NCBI RefSeq assembly: GCF_002812085.1 | Contig: NZ_NPDM01000008.1 | Coordinates: 62,001 to 126,000, forward strand | Direction of reading: 5' to 3' | Length of the DNA stretch: 64,000 bases | DNA from: Leptospira levettii | GTDB taxonomy: Bacteria; Spirochaetota; Leptospiria; Leptospirales; Leptospiraceae | Position numbers and translations under genes: made by a program | Notes under the pieces: generated by a model | The model's database searches: none | The model's input: only the letters and a program-made list of their open reading frames with translations | Told to the model about the DNA's origin: nothing | Shown: positions 29,935-38,733 of the stretch, one piece after another | How positions within the stretch are numbered: the first letter of the stretch is position 1 | How the letters are laid out: every line of letters starts with the position of its first letter

Positions 29935-30340
29935 CCAAAGTTTCTCCCTTACTGACCACTTCCCCTTTCTGATTGGACCAAACAATTTTCATTTTAACTG
30001 CTTTTATCCTTTCGACTTTTTCAACAACTTCCACCAAACAAGTAATCGTATCTCCAAAATAAACAGGTTTTCGAAACTTGGTTGTTGTTTCTAACGCAAC
30101 TGTTCCAAGGCCAGGCAACTTCATCCCCAAAACAGGAGCAAGTAATGAAGCAGCAAGTCCCCCATGTGCGATTCTTGTTCCGAAACTAGTTGTTTTCGCA
30201 TATTCCTCATCCACATGTAAGGGATTAAAATCTCCACTGATTCCGGCAAAAAGATAAACATCTGTTTCTGATATTGTTTTTGTAAACGATGCTTTTTCTC
30301 CAATTTGGATTTCTGAAAAACGTTTTCCTTGATTGTACAT
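29918..30340 (-). CDS. MaoC-family (R)-specific enoyl-CoA hydratase
   Basis: A 140-residue hot-dog-fold dehydratase that hydrates trans-2-enoyl-CoA to (R)-3-hydroxyacyl-CoA. The catalytic Asp-His pair lies in FAGISGDFNPLHVDEEYA (about 31-48), and TRIAHGGLAASLLAPVLG follows, the family signature. It is the last gene of a minus-strand operon with acyl-CoA synthetase, acyl-CoA dehydrogenase and a histidine kinase; the gap to the kinase gene is 20 bp. It would supply the hydration step after the dehydrogenase. The (R) product points to polyhydroxyalkanoate or a variant beta-oxidation route. Confidence 0.9.
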   Translation of the reverse strand: MYNQGKRFSEIQIGEKASFTKTISETDVYLFAGISGDFNPLHVDEEYAKTTSFGTRIAHGGLAASLLAPVLGMKLPGLGTVALETTTKFRKPVYFGDTITCLVEVVEKVERIKAVKMKIVWSNQKGEVVSKGETLVIPPG

Positions 30341-30360
30341 AATACCTACAACAATGTTAT

Positions 30361-31602
30361 TTATTTTGAATTTGTTCTTTTAGGCGAAAATGAAAAATGA
30401 TAAAAGACACCTTGGCCAGGACTTGAAGAACATTCAATCTCTCGACCATTCAATTGGCTACTCAATGAAAAGATGACGGACAATCCAATGGTTTCTGCTT
30501 TTCGATAATCAAACCCAATGGGAAAACCACTTCCATTATCACGATATTTTAATTCAAACTGTCCATTTTCATTCACAATAAATTCAATTTTAATTTGAGC
30601 ATCTTCTTTTGCAATTTTAAATGCATGACGAAAACAATTGGTTAACATCTCTGTTATCATAAGTCCCATGGGAATCGCATCAATGATGTTAAACTCCATC
30701 TTTTGGATATCCAGTTCAATGAGAATATCTGTACGCATATACATGAGTTTTATATTTTCAACAAGACTTGTGATATAATCGACGGAACTTAACCCTGATA
30801 AGTTTTTACCGCTGTATAATTTTTCATGTACAAGTGCGATAGCTTTAATTCTAACAATACTTTGTTCTAAGATATCTGCGGTTTCTGGGGGAGATGAATA
30901 TACTTGCAATTGTAAAAAAGAAATGATAACAGCTAAATTATTTTTAACTCGATGGTGAACTTCTGTTAGTAAAGTTTCATTTTCTTTTAAAGATTGTTCC
31001 AGTTTAGTTTGATTCTCCATATAACTGGTCATATCTGAAATAACTGCGACTGCTTTGTTTGGACTTCCATCAATTGAAGGGATGAACAATCGGTGCTCCA
31101 ATGCCCATTTGATTTTTCCATCCTTCATTTGAATCCGATACAATAAACCCGTATGATTTTCTCTTAATTGATTCATCCAGATATGAGACATACGTGTTCG
31201 ATCTCCCTCATAAACACGATCAATCAAAACTTGTGGATTCGCTAAAATTTCTTTAGTTTCAGTATCAAACAACCTACATACTTGTTCACTCAAAAAATCA
31301 ATTTTCCAAGTATCCAAATTGAAAACGATCACTGCATCTTCAATACGTTCTAATATAACTTGGAATAATTGATCCGATTCAAACTTCTCGGATAATACTT
31401 TTTTTTGATATTTTAACTCGCGAACTAACAGAAAATAGATGATGAAGGCGGAGATTGTGACAAATCCCCACCCTTTTAAACTTTGAATTTCTCTTATATC
31501 GTCTGCGGAAAGAGAAAATAAGGAAATTGCATAATCAGAGTAATAAATCCACAGATACCCGAAGAACAAATAAAAAATTGCAATCCGGGCAGCTGCTTTC
31601 AC
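30361..31602 (-). CDS. PAS / HisKA_2 histidine kinase
   Basis: A 413-residue membrane histidine kinase. Two membrane helices (about 5-25 and 45-62) are followed by a PAS domain with PAC tail (about 75-195). The dimerisation/phospho-acceptor domain is of HisKA_2 type, EVHHRVKNNLAVIISF, with His216 as likely phosphorylation site. The C-terminal HATPase has the N-box EMLTNCFRHAF and G-box YRDNGSGFP. No response regulator is adjacent, so its partner is elsewhere. It lies 3 bp after the acyl-CoA dehydrogenase and 20 bp before the MaoC gene, so it is co-transcribed with lipid-degradation enzymes and may sense a lipid-related state. Confidence 0.88.
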   Translation of the reverse strand: MKAAARIAIFYLFFGYLWIYYSDYAISLFSLSADDIREIQSLKGWGFVTISAFIIYFLLVRELKYQKKVLSEKFESDQLFQVILERIEDAVIVFNLDTWKIDFLSEQVCRLFDTETKEILANPQVLIDRVYEGDRTRMSHIWMNQLRENHTGLLYRIQMKDGKIKWALEHRLFIPSIDGSPNKAVAVISDMTSYMENQTKLEQSLKENETLLTEVHHRVKNNLAVIISFLQLQVYSSPPETADILEQSIVRIKAIALVHEKLYSGKNLSGLSSVDYITSLVENIKLMYMRTDILIELDIQKMEFNIIDAIPMGLMITEMLTNCFRHAFKIAKEDAQIKIEFIVNENGQFELKYRDNGSGFPIGFDYRKAETIGLSVIFSLSSQLNGREIECSSSPGQGVFYHFSFSPKRTNSK

Positions 31603-31605
31603 AAT

Positions 31606-33180
31606 TTAGGCTAACTCCTGGAGAGAAGAAAACCTAGTATGAACCTTTTCTTCGATTGAATTTGCTAACTCTCGATAGAGATTCCAAATTTCATTGAGTT
31701 CTTTTGGTACAAATTGATTGAGACGGCTCATGGACATTAAATACTTACCCACAAGATAATACGAAAGTAACTTCCGATCTATCATTTTTTCTTCTTTTGG
31801 ATAAGAATCTATCGTTTTATGAGTGTCAATTTCTGATAAATAAATGATCACAAAAACCGATAACACATCAGCAAATGCAAATTCAATGGATTGTTGTTTT
31901 TTGCGGTTCGGTTCCCCATCCATTTTTAGAATGATATCAAATAATAAATTTTGAATGGAATCCGTAACACTCTGTGGATTTCCAATGGCACTAAATTCTT
32001 TTTGGAATTTTTCCTTCCCAGGGTATAACGAAGAAATAATCGATCTTTGGATCTCACTAGTTCCACCACCAATCGTTCCCAATTTGACATCACGGTAAAA
32101 CCTTTCAACGGCATACTCTTTCATGTAACCGTATCCACCAAACAATTGTACGGTGTCTTTTGCTACGTCTTCTGCGAGTTCTGATGAAATTAATTTACCT
32201 AAACTACTTTCAAGCGGAGAAGGGATTCCCCTATCTTTTCTCTCTGCAACCCAATAAATCAATCTTCTGGCTGCTTGGATGTATACCCAGTTTCGTACTA
32301 GAATATCTCGCATTCCATAAAAACTGGAGATCGATTTTCCAAATTGGACTCTTTCGTTGGCATATCGCATTCCTTTGCGAAAACAAAACTCCATTGCTCC
32401 ACTGAGTCCTGCCACAAAAACAGTCCTTTCCCATTCTAAGGTTTCTTTACCAATTCTCATAAAACCAGTGTTTAATGGTCCAAGAAGATTTTCTTTTGGT
32501 ATGATCATATCTTCAAAAACCAGTTCTGCAGTCATGGAAGTATGATGGCCTAATTTTTTTAGAACCTTACTCACCTTAAAGCCAGGTGTGTTACTTTCTA
32601 CGATAAAGGCAGAGATTCCCATGGGCCCTCTTCCTTTTTCGGAAGTTCTTGCCATGACAATAAACACCTGACCAACAGGGCCATTTGTGATAAATGTTTT
32701 TGATCCATTTAGTTTCCAACCACCTTCCACTTCTTCTGCTTTTGTCAGAAGGGAAGCTGCATCTGAGCCTGAAGCAGGTTCTGTGAGCGCAAATCCTGCC
32801 ATCCATTCACCAGTTGCTAATTTCGTGAGGTATTTGGCTTTTTGGGCTTCAGTTCCTTGGAATACAATGGGCATCGTACCAATGACTAAATGGGCAACCC
32901 ATGATAAACCAATACCTCCATCGAGTGAACCAGAAGCAAATGCATCAGTTGCGATTGAACATAACAAACAACTTGCACCTTCACCACCGTATTCTGCTGG
33001 TATCGTAAGACCAGTTAAACCTGCTTTCGAAAACTCTTTCCAGAGTTCATCAGACCAAATTTCTTTTTCGTCCCTTTCTTCCGAAGATGGGTATACTTTA
33101 TCTTCTGAAAATTGAAAGACTGTGTTGTAAAAACTTCTTTCCTCATCTCCCAGATAAGGATTTAGTTTGGGATTAATCAT
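31606..33180 (-). CDS. acyl-CoA dehydrogenase with C-terminal extension
   Basis: A 524-residue acyl-CoA dehydrogenase. Family motifs are FALTEPASGSDAAS (about 130-143), KTFITNGPVGQVFIVMA, LFGGYGYMKEYAVERFYRDVKLGTIGGGTSEIQR and FGKSISSF. The Glu of the medium-chain type is absent (IGGGTSE), but LEWERTV supplies a Glu near 251 at the isovaleryl/long-chain position. The last ~130 residues form a helical extension resembling the very-long-chain class. Its ATG overlaps the synthetase stop by 4 bp, and the kinase gene follows after 3 bp. Confidence 0.92.
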   Translation of the reverse strand: MINPKLNPYLGDEERSFYNTVFQFSEDKVYPSSEERDEKEIWSDELWKEFSKAGLTGLTIPAEYGGEGASCLLCSIATDAFASGSLDGGIGLSWVAHLVIGTMPIVFQGTEAQKAKYLTKLATGEWMAGFALTEPASGSDAASLLTKAEEVEGGWKLNGSKTFITNGPVGQVFIVMARTSEKGRGPMGISAFIVESNTPGFKVSKVLKKLGHHTSMTAELVFEDMIIPKENLLGPLNTGFMRIGKETLEWERTVFVAGLSGAMEFCFRKGMRYANERVQFGKSISSFYGMRDILVRNWVYIQAARRLIYWVAERKDRGIPSPLESSLGKLISSELAEDVAKDTVQLFGGYGYMKEYAVERFYRDVKLGTIGGGTSEIQRSIISSLYPGKEKFQKEFSAIGNPQSVTDSIQNLLFDIILKMDGEPNRKKQQSIEFAFADVLSVFVIIYLSEIDTHKTIDSYPKEEKMIDRKLLSYYLVGKYLMSMSRLNQFVPKELNEIWNLYRELANSIEEKVHTRFSSLQELA

Positions 33181-35078
33181 TGGTATATTCCTTCAATTTG
33201 TTTTGTAAATACTTCCGAAATTATATTTCGCTTCATTTTAAGAGTTCTTGTCATTTCCACATCTGGATCAAATGGCCGTGGCACCACATAAAAATTGTTA
33301 GCTGGAATCATTTCAAAAGACTTAAATCCATTATCTTTTGAGATAATTTTGGAAATCTCAGATCGAAATAGTTCACGAACCTTAGGATTAGTGTTCCATT
33401 CAACAGCTTTGTCTTTTGATAAACCTGGAATTTTTGCTTCAACTGCTTCAAAATTTGGAACAATCAGAGCAGCTAATGTTTTCTTATCATGGCCAACAAC
33501 CATCACTTGATCTATATAAGAGGATGTTAAGAGTTTGTCTTCGATTGGGATTGGTTCAACGTTTTCACCACCAATAAGGGCGATGGTATCCTTTGATCTA
33601 CCAGCAAACACAAGTTCATTTCGATGTGAAATCATCATCAAATCACCAGTGTCAAAAAAACCATCTGCATCAAAAACAACCTGATTGAGTTCAGGTCTTT
33701 TATAGTAACCTTTTAATATCTGTTTGGATTTAATCCAAAGAGTTCCCTTATCTCCTGTTTTTGTTAAGATTTTACCTGTTTCATCTTTTAAACGAATAGA
33801 ATAACCATCAATTGGTATTCCAACAGTTCCTTTTGTTGGTTTTGTATTGGATCGAATGGAAACTACAGCAGAAGTTTCTGTCATTCCATATCCTTCTAAA
33901 ACTTTTAATCCAATGGCTGATAAAAACCCATCCACTACACTCGGTAAAGCTGATCCAGCAGATATACAAATTCGAATCCTTCCACCCAATGCTTTATGAA
34001 TGGTAGAAAATATTTTTATGCTGAGTAACTTTAATGGGGAGAGTAAAATTAAAATCAATAATGCATAACTTCGTTTGCATAAAGAAACGATGAAGTTTGG
34101 TTTTTTAATTTCAAACTCAAAACCCATAAACATTGCATAGTATCGTGCCCATGTAGCACCTACTTTTAAAAAGAAATGAAATAACTTTTCTTTAAAACCA
34201 CCTTCTTTGGCAACTTTCGCCATAATCCCATTATAAACAGATTCCCAAATCCTTGGAACGGATGGAAAAATCGTAGGACGAAAATCACGAAGGTCATCCT
34301 TCAAACTTGTCATATTGGAAACTAAAAAATCTAAACCGAGGAATATACCTGCGTATTCAATGGCTCTTTCAAAAGCATGCCAAGGTGGCAATAAACTTAC
34401 AGCATTGTCATTTGAATTCATATCCAAACGAGCAATTGTATTTTGAATGGCAGTGATCCATCCTTTTTGAGACAACATCACACCTTTAGGATTTCCTGTG
34501 GTCCCAGAAGTATAAATTAAAGTGGCCAAAGCATCTGGATCAATTTGTTTGATTCGATTCTCTAAGTTTTGTTTTCCATTTGTTTTCCAAATTTCTTTTC
34601 CCTTTTCTGCCAATGATAAAATTGAATTGGGTCCAGAAATAAGTTCACCTTGTTCATTTTCCAAAACAAAGATCTGTTTCAAATGAGGAAGCTCACCTAA
34701 CAGGTCATCAATGCGTTTTTTATCTTTTGGTTTTTGAACTATCAAAAACTTTGCTTCTGAATGGTTTAAGATGTATAAAATTTCTTCACGAACGATATCT
34801 GTTCCTCTTGGGACAACAACTGCACCTGCAGTTAAAATGGAGAGATCGGTCCGAAGCCAATTGACGGATGCATCACAAAAAAATCCGATTCGGTCCCCTA
34901 CCTCAACACCAAGATCGATGAATCCCGAAGTCAAGTGGTCGACAAACTCTTTCAATTCTCCAAAACTGATCCCAGGAAACTCAGTGGTCGACTTCCGTTT
35001 CCGGAACGAAATTTTCGTTGGGAAGGTATTTGCGACGGATTCCAATGCTTGGTAAAGGATTTGGTAGTTTTGGTTCAT
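33177..35078 (-). CDS. long-chain fatty acid--CoA ligase (AMP-binding, FadD15 type)
   Basis: Activates fatty acids to acyl-CoA through an acyl-adenylate. It has 633 residues from the ATG at 35078, which has AAGG 8 bases upstream; an upstream in-frame start at 35138 is less likely. The AMP-binding signature is LIYTSGTTGNPKGVMLSQ (about 195-212). LEGYGMTETSAVVS gives the adenylate motif, and DGFFDTGDLMMI the hinge region. A hydrophobic stretch near 325-350 suggests membrane association, typical of the FadD15 class. It is the first gene of the operon with the dehydrogenase, kinase and MaoC hydratase. Confidence 0.93.
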   Translation of the reverse strand: MNQNYQILYQALESVANTFPTKISFRKRKSTTEFPGISFGELKEFVDHLTSGFIDLGVEVGDRIGFFCDASVNWLRTDLSILTAGAVVVPRGTDIVREEILYILNHSEAKFLIVQKPKDKKRIDDLLGELPHLKQIFVLENEQGELISGPNSILSLAEKGKEIWKTNGKQNLENRIKQIDPDALATLIYTSGTTGNPKGVMLSQKGWITAIQNTIARLDMNSNDNAVSLLPPWHAFERAIEYAGIFLGLDFLVSNMTSLKDDLRDFRPTIFPSVPRIWESVYNGIMAKVAKEGGFKEKLFHFFLKVGATWARYYAMFMGFEFEIKKPNFIVSLCKRSYALLILILLSPLKLLSIKIFSTIHKALGGRIRICISAGSALPSVVDGFLSAIGLKVLEGYGMTETSAVVSIRSNTKPTKGTVGIPIDGYSIRLKDETGKILTKTGDKGTLWIKSKQILKGYYKRPELNQVVFDADGFFDTGDLMMISHRNELVFAGRSKDTIALIGGENVEPIPIEDKLLTSSYIDQVMVVGHDKKTLAALIVPNFEAVEAKIPGLSKDKAVEWNTNPKVRELFRSEISKIISKDNGFKSFEMIPANNFYVVPRPFDPDVEMTRTLKMKRNIISEVFTKQIEGIYQ

Positions 35079-35201
35079 AGATTTTGCCTTTTTCAGTTCG
35101 TTCTTTTTACAGGAAATGTAGGATGGATAAAAAATCACTGTTCGTTTTTTGCAAGTTTTTTCTTATTTTTGACAAACTTTTCAGAAAGGTAGGGCATAAT
35201 T

Positions 35202-35801
35202 ATGTTCTTTTGGATCCATGATGGCCGAATTTCCCCCAATCCCCCGCAAATCCAACCCAATCGTGTCCCTATGGTCCACCCATCAGGCAAACCTTCCGCA
35301 CCAGCCATCGGGGAAGGAGAACCTGGCACAACTCCCACAGGCTCTTTTCTCCACAGAACCCCAGAGGATGTTTACAAAGAATCCTCACTTCCCTCTGAAA
35401 AACCTGTCTTTTTCCTCCACGAGATCATGACAAATCCCGTTTGGACCAAAAACCAGGACGAATCCACCCAATCCTGCCTCGACTTTATGATGGAAAAAGG
35501 AATCCGACACCTTCCCATCACAGATGAGTCGGGAAAACTCGTTGGATTTGTTTCTGACAGGGATTTATTAGATAAAATGAAATCCTATGAAAGGGAAATA
35601 CCTGTTTCGGATGCAATGATCAAACGCGTATTAGTTGGTACACCCGGAGCAGAAATCAGACAGGTCACGAAGGTATTACTCGAAGAAAGAATTGGTTGTT
35701 TACCAATCGTAAATGACGATAATTTACCTATTGGCATCATCACAAGATCAGATTTACTTCGACTTCTTTTGAAATATCCCAATTTGAGTTTAACGGTTTA
35801 A
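35202..35801 (+). CDS. tandem CBS-domain protein
   Basis: A 199-residue soluble protein. The first ~65 residues are a Pro-rich, probably disordered arm. Two CBS motifs follow: about 70-130 (IMTNPVWTKNQDESTQSCLDFM then IRHLPITDESGKLVGFVSDRDLL) and about 135-195 (AMIKRVLVGTPGAEIRQV then IGCLPIVNDDNLPIGIITRSDLL). CBS pairs bind adenosine nucleotides and act as regulatory modules. The effector partner is unknown. It has AAAGG and AGGG upstream of the ATG. The symporter gene follows after 19 bp, so the pair may be co-transcribed and the CBS protein may control it (inference). Confidence 0.88.
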   Translation: MFFWIHDGRISPNPPQIQPNRVPMVHPSGKPSAPAIGEGEPGTTPTGSFLHRTPEDVYKESSLPSEKPVFFLHEIMTNPVWTKNQDESTQSCLDFMMEKGIRHLPITDESGKLVGFVSDRDLLDKMKSYEREIPVSDAMIKRVLVGTPGAEIRQVTKVLLEERIGCLPIVNDDNLPIGIITRSDLLRLLLKYPNLSLTV

Positions 35802-35820
35802 TCATTGTAAAAGGAAAATT

Positions 35821-37260
35821 ATGATTTGGGACATTTTTGTCATATTGATTTATTTTATTATCGTGTTCTATTTTGGTTTTCACTTTGCAAAGAACACACA
35901 AAAAGAAGAGGACTTTTATTTAGCAAAAAAAGAAATCCATTGGGTGTTTTTGATGTTATCTCTAGTGGCCACCGAAACTTCTAGTTTAACATTTTTAAGT
36001 ATTCCTTCCTTATCTTACAAAACAGATTTTCGTTTTTTAGAAATAGCAATTGGTTATATTTTTGGAAGGACAATTGTAGCATTATATCTTTTGCCTTCTT
36101 ATTTCTCGGGAAATACCATTTCAGTTTATGAATATGTAGGCAATCGATTCGGGAAATCTCCTCAAAAAACGATCTCTTTTGTTTTTACGATTTCACGTTT
36201 ACTCGGTGATGGAATCCGATTGTATGTTAGTTCCTTACCGATCGCATTTCTATTGGAACGAATGGGATTTTCTGTATCACCTGAGATACTTGGAATTATA
36301 GCATTAACAATCCTTAGCATTGTTACCATCATATACTCTGTGTTTGGTGGATTTAGAGCAATTGTTTTTACGGATGTCTTACAATGGATCATTTATATTA
36401 TCGGTGGGATATTTGCACTTGTATTGATATATTCACAATTTGGTAGTAAAGAATTTTCAAATGTAATCGAACAATTACAATCTCTGGGTAAATGGAAAGT
36501 GTTTGTCTTCGACTATAACCAAACTGGAGATAATAGTTATTTCATTCTGTTTGCCATCATAGGAGGAGCTTTTATCTCCATTGGTTCGCACGGAACTGAT
36601 TTGATGTTAGTCCAAAGAGTGATAGCAACAAAAAATTTACTCTCGGGTCAAAAGATTTTGATCGGAAGTGGTATCGTTGTTTTCTTTCAATTTTTACTTT
36701 TTTTGTGCATTGGATCTCTTTTGTTTGTTTTTTATAATGGGAAGTCAATTCCACCCGATAAAGTGTTTAGTCATTTTATCATCACGGAAGTGCCATCTCC
36801 TTTCCTTGGGATCCTTGTTGCTGCTATCCTTGCCAGTGCGATGTCCACACTCAGTTCCACTATCAATTCATTGTCCCTCACTTGGGCTAGGGACTGGGAA
36901 ATGGACAAATGGTTTAGTCCGAGAATTTTGTCTTTGTTCTTCGGTGTCCTTCTTTTTTTCGCAAGCCTAATCCCCTATGCACTTGTTGACACTTGGGAAA
37001 AAGGAATTTTGGAAATGGGACTCACCATATTTTCTTACACACTTGGTCCCTCCATCGCTGTTTTCTTTTTGGCCAAAGGGAAAAAGGAACTTCCTATCTC
37101 TGGTTCTCTCTTTTCTTTTTTATTCCTATCTAGTATCCTCACGACTGTAGGTGTGGGTTTGGTTTGGAAACTTTCCTTTACCCTTCTTGTCCCCATTGGT
37201 TTTGGTTCTTTGCTTAGTTTTGTTTCGATAGGAAAATTGCTAAAAAAAGTTGACAGATAA
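35821..37260 (+). CDS. sodium:solute symporter family transporter
   Basis: A 479-residue inner-membrane protein with about 13 helices, of the SSS family (LeuT fold). Landmarks are the N-terminal FYFGFHFAKNTQKEEDFYLAKKEIHW (the FxxxR.....edYflAgR pattern), LVATETSSLTFLSIPSLSY, and the sodium-site region SAMSTLSSTINSLSLTWARDW near 340-360. The substrate is not readable; sugars, amino acids, pantothenate or organic acids are possible. Its last codons contain TTGACA (37250-37255), which might serve the downstream leucine leader. Confidence 0.88.
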   Translation: MIWDIFVILIYFIIVFYFGFHFAKNTQKEEDFYLAKKEIHWVFLMLSLVATETSSLTFLSIPSLSYKTDFRFLEIAIGYIFGRTIVALYLLPSYFSGNTISVYEYVGNRFGKSPQKTISFVFTISRLLGDGIRLYVSSLPIAFLLERMGFSVSPEILGIIALTILSIVTIIYSVFGGFRAIVFTDVLQWIIYIIGGIFALVLIYSQFGSKEFSNVIEQLQSLGKWKVFVFDYNQTGDNSYFILFAIIGGAFISIGSHGTDLMLVQRVIATKNLLSGQKILIGSGIVVFFQFLLFLCIGSLLFVFYNGKSIPPDKVFSHFIITEVPSPFLGILVAAILASAMSTLSSTINSLSLTWARDWEMDKWFSPRILSLFFGVLLFFASLIPYALVDTWEKGILEMGLTIFSYTLGPSIAVFFLAKGKKELPISGSLFSFLFLSSILTTVGVGLVWKLSFTLLVPIGFGSLLSFVSIGKLLKKVDR

Positions 37261-37289
37261 TCCGTTCTCTGTTCGTCTAAAAGTTAACA

Positions 37290-37340
37290 ATGAAATTTTT
37301 CGCACACATTCAGCTTCTCCTCCTCCTCGAAATTTTATAA
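37290..37340 (+). CDS. leucine-rich leader peptide of the leuA attenuator
   Basis: A 16-codon frame encoding MKFFAHIQLLLLLEIL, with five consecutive leucine codons (CTT, then four CTC, 37314-37328) and a further Leu just before TAA. This is the classical architecture of a leucine attenuation leader. It is followed by a pause hairpin and an intrinsic terminator and lies 104 bp before a leuA-type gene. When charged tRNA-Leu is scarce the ribosome should stall at the Leu run and favour the antiterminator. No strong ribosome site precedes the ATG (AAAAGTTAACA). Confidence 0.8.
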   Translation: MKFFAHIQLLLLLEIL

Positions 37341-37399
37341 TTCGAGGGAGAGAGTGCTATGTGACAAAGCCCACTCCCAACCGGGAAGTGGGCTTTTTT
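37326..37399 (+). promoter_or_regulatory. leucine attenuator: pause hairpin, antiterminator and intrinsic terminator
   Basis: Segment 1:2, CTCGAA (37326-37331) with TTCGAG (37341-37346), overlaps the last Leu codon and the stop. Segment 3:4, AAAGCCCACT-CCC (37366-37378) with GGG-A-AGTGGGCTTT (37383-37396), has a 4-base loop and is followed by TTTTTT overlapping its end, a strong terminator. The competing 2:3 pairing is GGGAG (37346-37350) with CTCCC (37374-37378), or GAGTG (37352-37356) with CACTC (37372-37376). These cannot coexist with the terminator. Confidence 0.8.
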
Positions 37400-37444
37400 A
37401 TTTGTTCCCCCGGTCGGTAGTGAGATCGCGAAAACGGAGGAACC

Positions 37445-38629
37445 ATGAAACCAAAAACCATTCACATCCAAGACGTTACCTTACGGGACGGAAACCAAGC
37501 GTTAAAACGACCTTGGACACTTAATGAAAAAATCGAAGTTTTCGACTTACTTGTCAGTTTAAATGTAGATGGCATAGAAGTGGGATTTCCCTCTTCCAAT
37601 GAATCCGAATTTTATACCTGTCAAGTTTTGTCTAAACGAGCGCCAAAGGGCAAACCAATTGCTGCTTTGTCTAGAGCCAATGAAAAGGAAATCGCTGTTA
37701 CGTGGGAAGCCATACAACATGCAGACTCACCTCGTATGCATATTGTATATCCTGTTAGTGACTTCTCCATTAAACATGTGTTAAAGATCTCAGAAAAAGA
37801 AGTGATTCAAAAAATCAAATCTTCTGTTTCTTTTGCTCGTTCGATTGTTGGACCAAACCACCAAATACAGTTTTCAGGGGAACATTTTGGAGATGCCATC
37901 CAAAACTTTGAATTCACAAAACTTGCATTTATGACTGCGATTGAAGCTGGTGCCAATATCATCAACTTGCCAAATACAGTGGAACGTTATCGCCCGATGG
38001 TTTTTGTCAATATGGTGAAGGAAATTAAGGAATCAATTGGAGACAAAGCAATGATTTCCATTCATACACATAATGATTTGGGTATGGCAACTGCCACATC
38101 GGTTGAGTCAGTGTATGTCGGAGCAGAACAAATTGAAGTGGCATTGAATGGACTTGGTGAAAGAGCAGGTAATACCAATTTGTATGAAACAGTGATTGCC
38201 TTACACCAAAATGGTGAATCTTTGAACATACAGTTTGATAGAATTTATCCAACTGCAAAACGAATTTCAGAATTAACGGGAATTCCAATTGGAGAAAAAA
38301 CTCCCATCATCGGTGAAGATATATTTTCACATCGATCAGGCATCCATCAAGACGGAGTCACCAAAACTATGAACCAATCCAAAGGTGCTTATAGAACCTT
38401 TTCACCAGAATTTGTAGGTAGATTTGACAAAGAAACAATCTCATTCACCAACCAGTCTGGTCATAAAGCCATCGAATTTTTGTTATGCCAAAAAGGGATC
38501 GAAGTTTCAAAAGAAGAAATTCACCATTTGTTCTCAGTTGCAAAGTCAATTTCTTCCAAAGAGAACAATCGAGAAATCACCGAAACAGAGTTAGTGGAAC
38601 TCAGCCGATCGATTCTCACCTATCAGTGA
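37445..38629 (+). CDS. leuA: 2-isopropylmalate synthase-type enzyme without allosteric domain
   Basis: Condenses acetyl-CoA with a 2-oxoacid; 394 residues. The DRE-TIM core is visible: DVTLRDGNQAL (about 10-20, metal Asp and catalytic Arg), GIEVGFPSSNE, NLPNTVERYRP and HTHNDLGMATATSV (metal-binding HxH, about 200-213). The linker subdomain with the HRSGIHQDG motif is present. The ~130-residue C-terminal regulatory (leuA dimer) domain of E. coli-type LeuA (523 residues) is missing. The upstream leucine-rich attenuator argues for leucine synthesis rather than homocitrate or citramalate synthase. GGAGG (37436-37440) precedes the ATG. Confidence 0.85.
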   Translation: MKPKTIHIQDVTLRDGNQALKRPWTLNEKIEVFDLLVSLNVDGIEVGFPSSNESEFYTCQVLSKRAPKGKPIAALSRANEKEIAVTWEAIQHADSPRMHIVYPVSDFSIKHVLKISEKEVIQKIKSSVSFARSIVGPNHQIQFSGEHFGDAIQNFEFTKLAFMTAIEAGANIINLPNTVERYRPMVFVNMVKEIKESIGDKAMISIHTHNDLGMATATSVESVYVGAEQIEVALNGLGERAGNTNLYETVIALHQNGESLNIQFDRIYPTAKRISELTGIPIGEKTPIIGEDIFSHRSGIHQDGVTKTMNQSKGAYRTFSPEFVGRFDKETISFTNQSGHKAIEFLLCQKGIEVSKEEIHHLFSVAKSISSKENNREITETELVELSRSILTYQ

Positions 38630-38679
38630 ACAGTAAAGGGTTTTGTCCAGAGAAACTTGAGGCAATTCATCAGGAATCG

Positions 38680-38708
38680 TTGACAAATCTTTGTCAATCT
38701 GCCATAAT
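38680..38708 (+). promoter_or_regulatory. sigma70-type promoter overlapping a perfect inverted repeat
   Basis: TTGACA (38680-38685), a 17-bp spacer, then CATAAT (38703-38708), an almost ideal vegetative promoter 26 bp before the start of the amidohydrolase gene. The -35 box is part of TTGACAAA-TC-TTTGTCAA (38680-38697), a perfect 8+8 inverted repeat. A repressor bound there would block RNA polymerase. Confidence 0.65.
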
Positions 38709-38733
38709 TTCGAATGGTTTTTCTGGAGGTATC

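Noticed and set aside
35169..35200. TTGACA and CATAAT before the CBS gene
   Set aside because: The spacer is 20 bp, outside the usual 16-18, and the -10 box would lie 1 bp from the ATG.
37250..37281. TTGACA at the end of the symporter gene as promoter of the leucine leader
   Set aside because: The best -10 candidates (GTCTAA or TCTAAA) are 19-20 bp away, and the transcript would start almost at the leader ATG. Possible, but not strong enough to list as a feature.
38485..38733. Extended N-terminus of the amidohydrolase overlapping leuA
   Set aside because: The upstream frame would overlap leuA by 145 bp; the ATG at 38734 has GGAGG and a promoter just before it.
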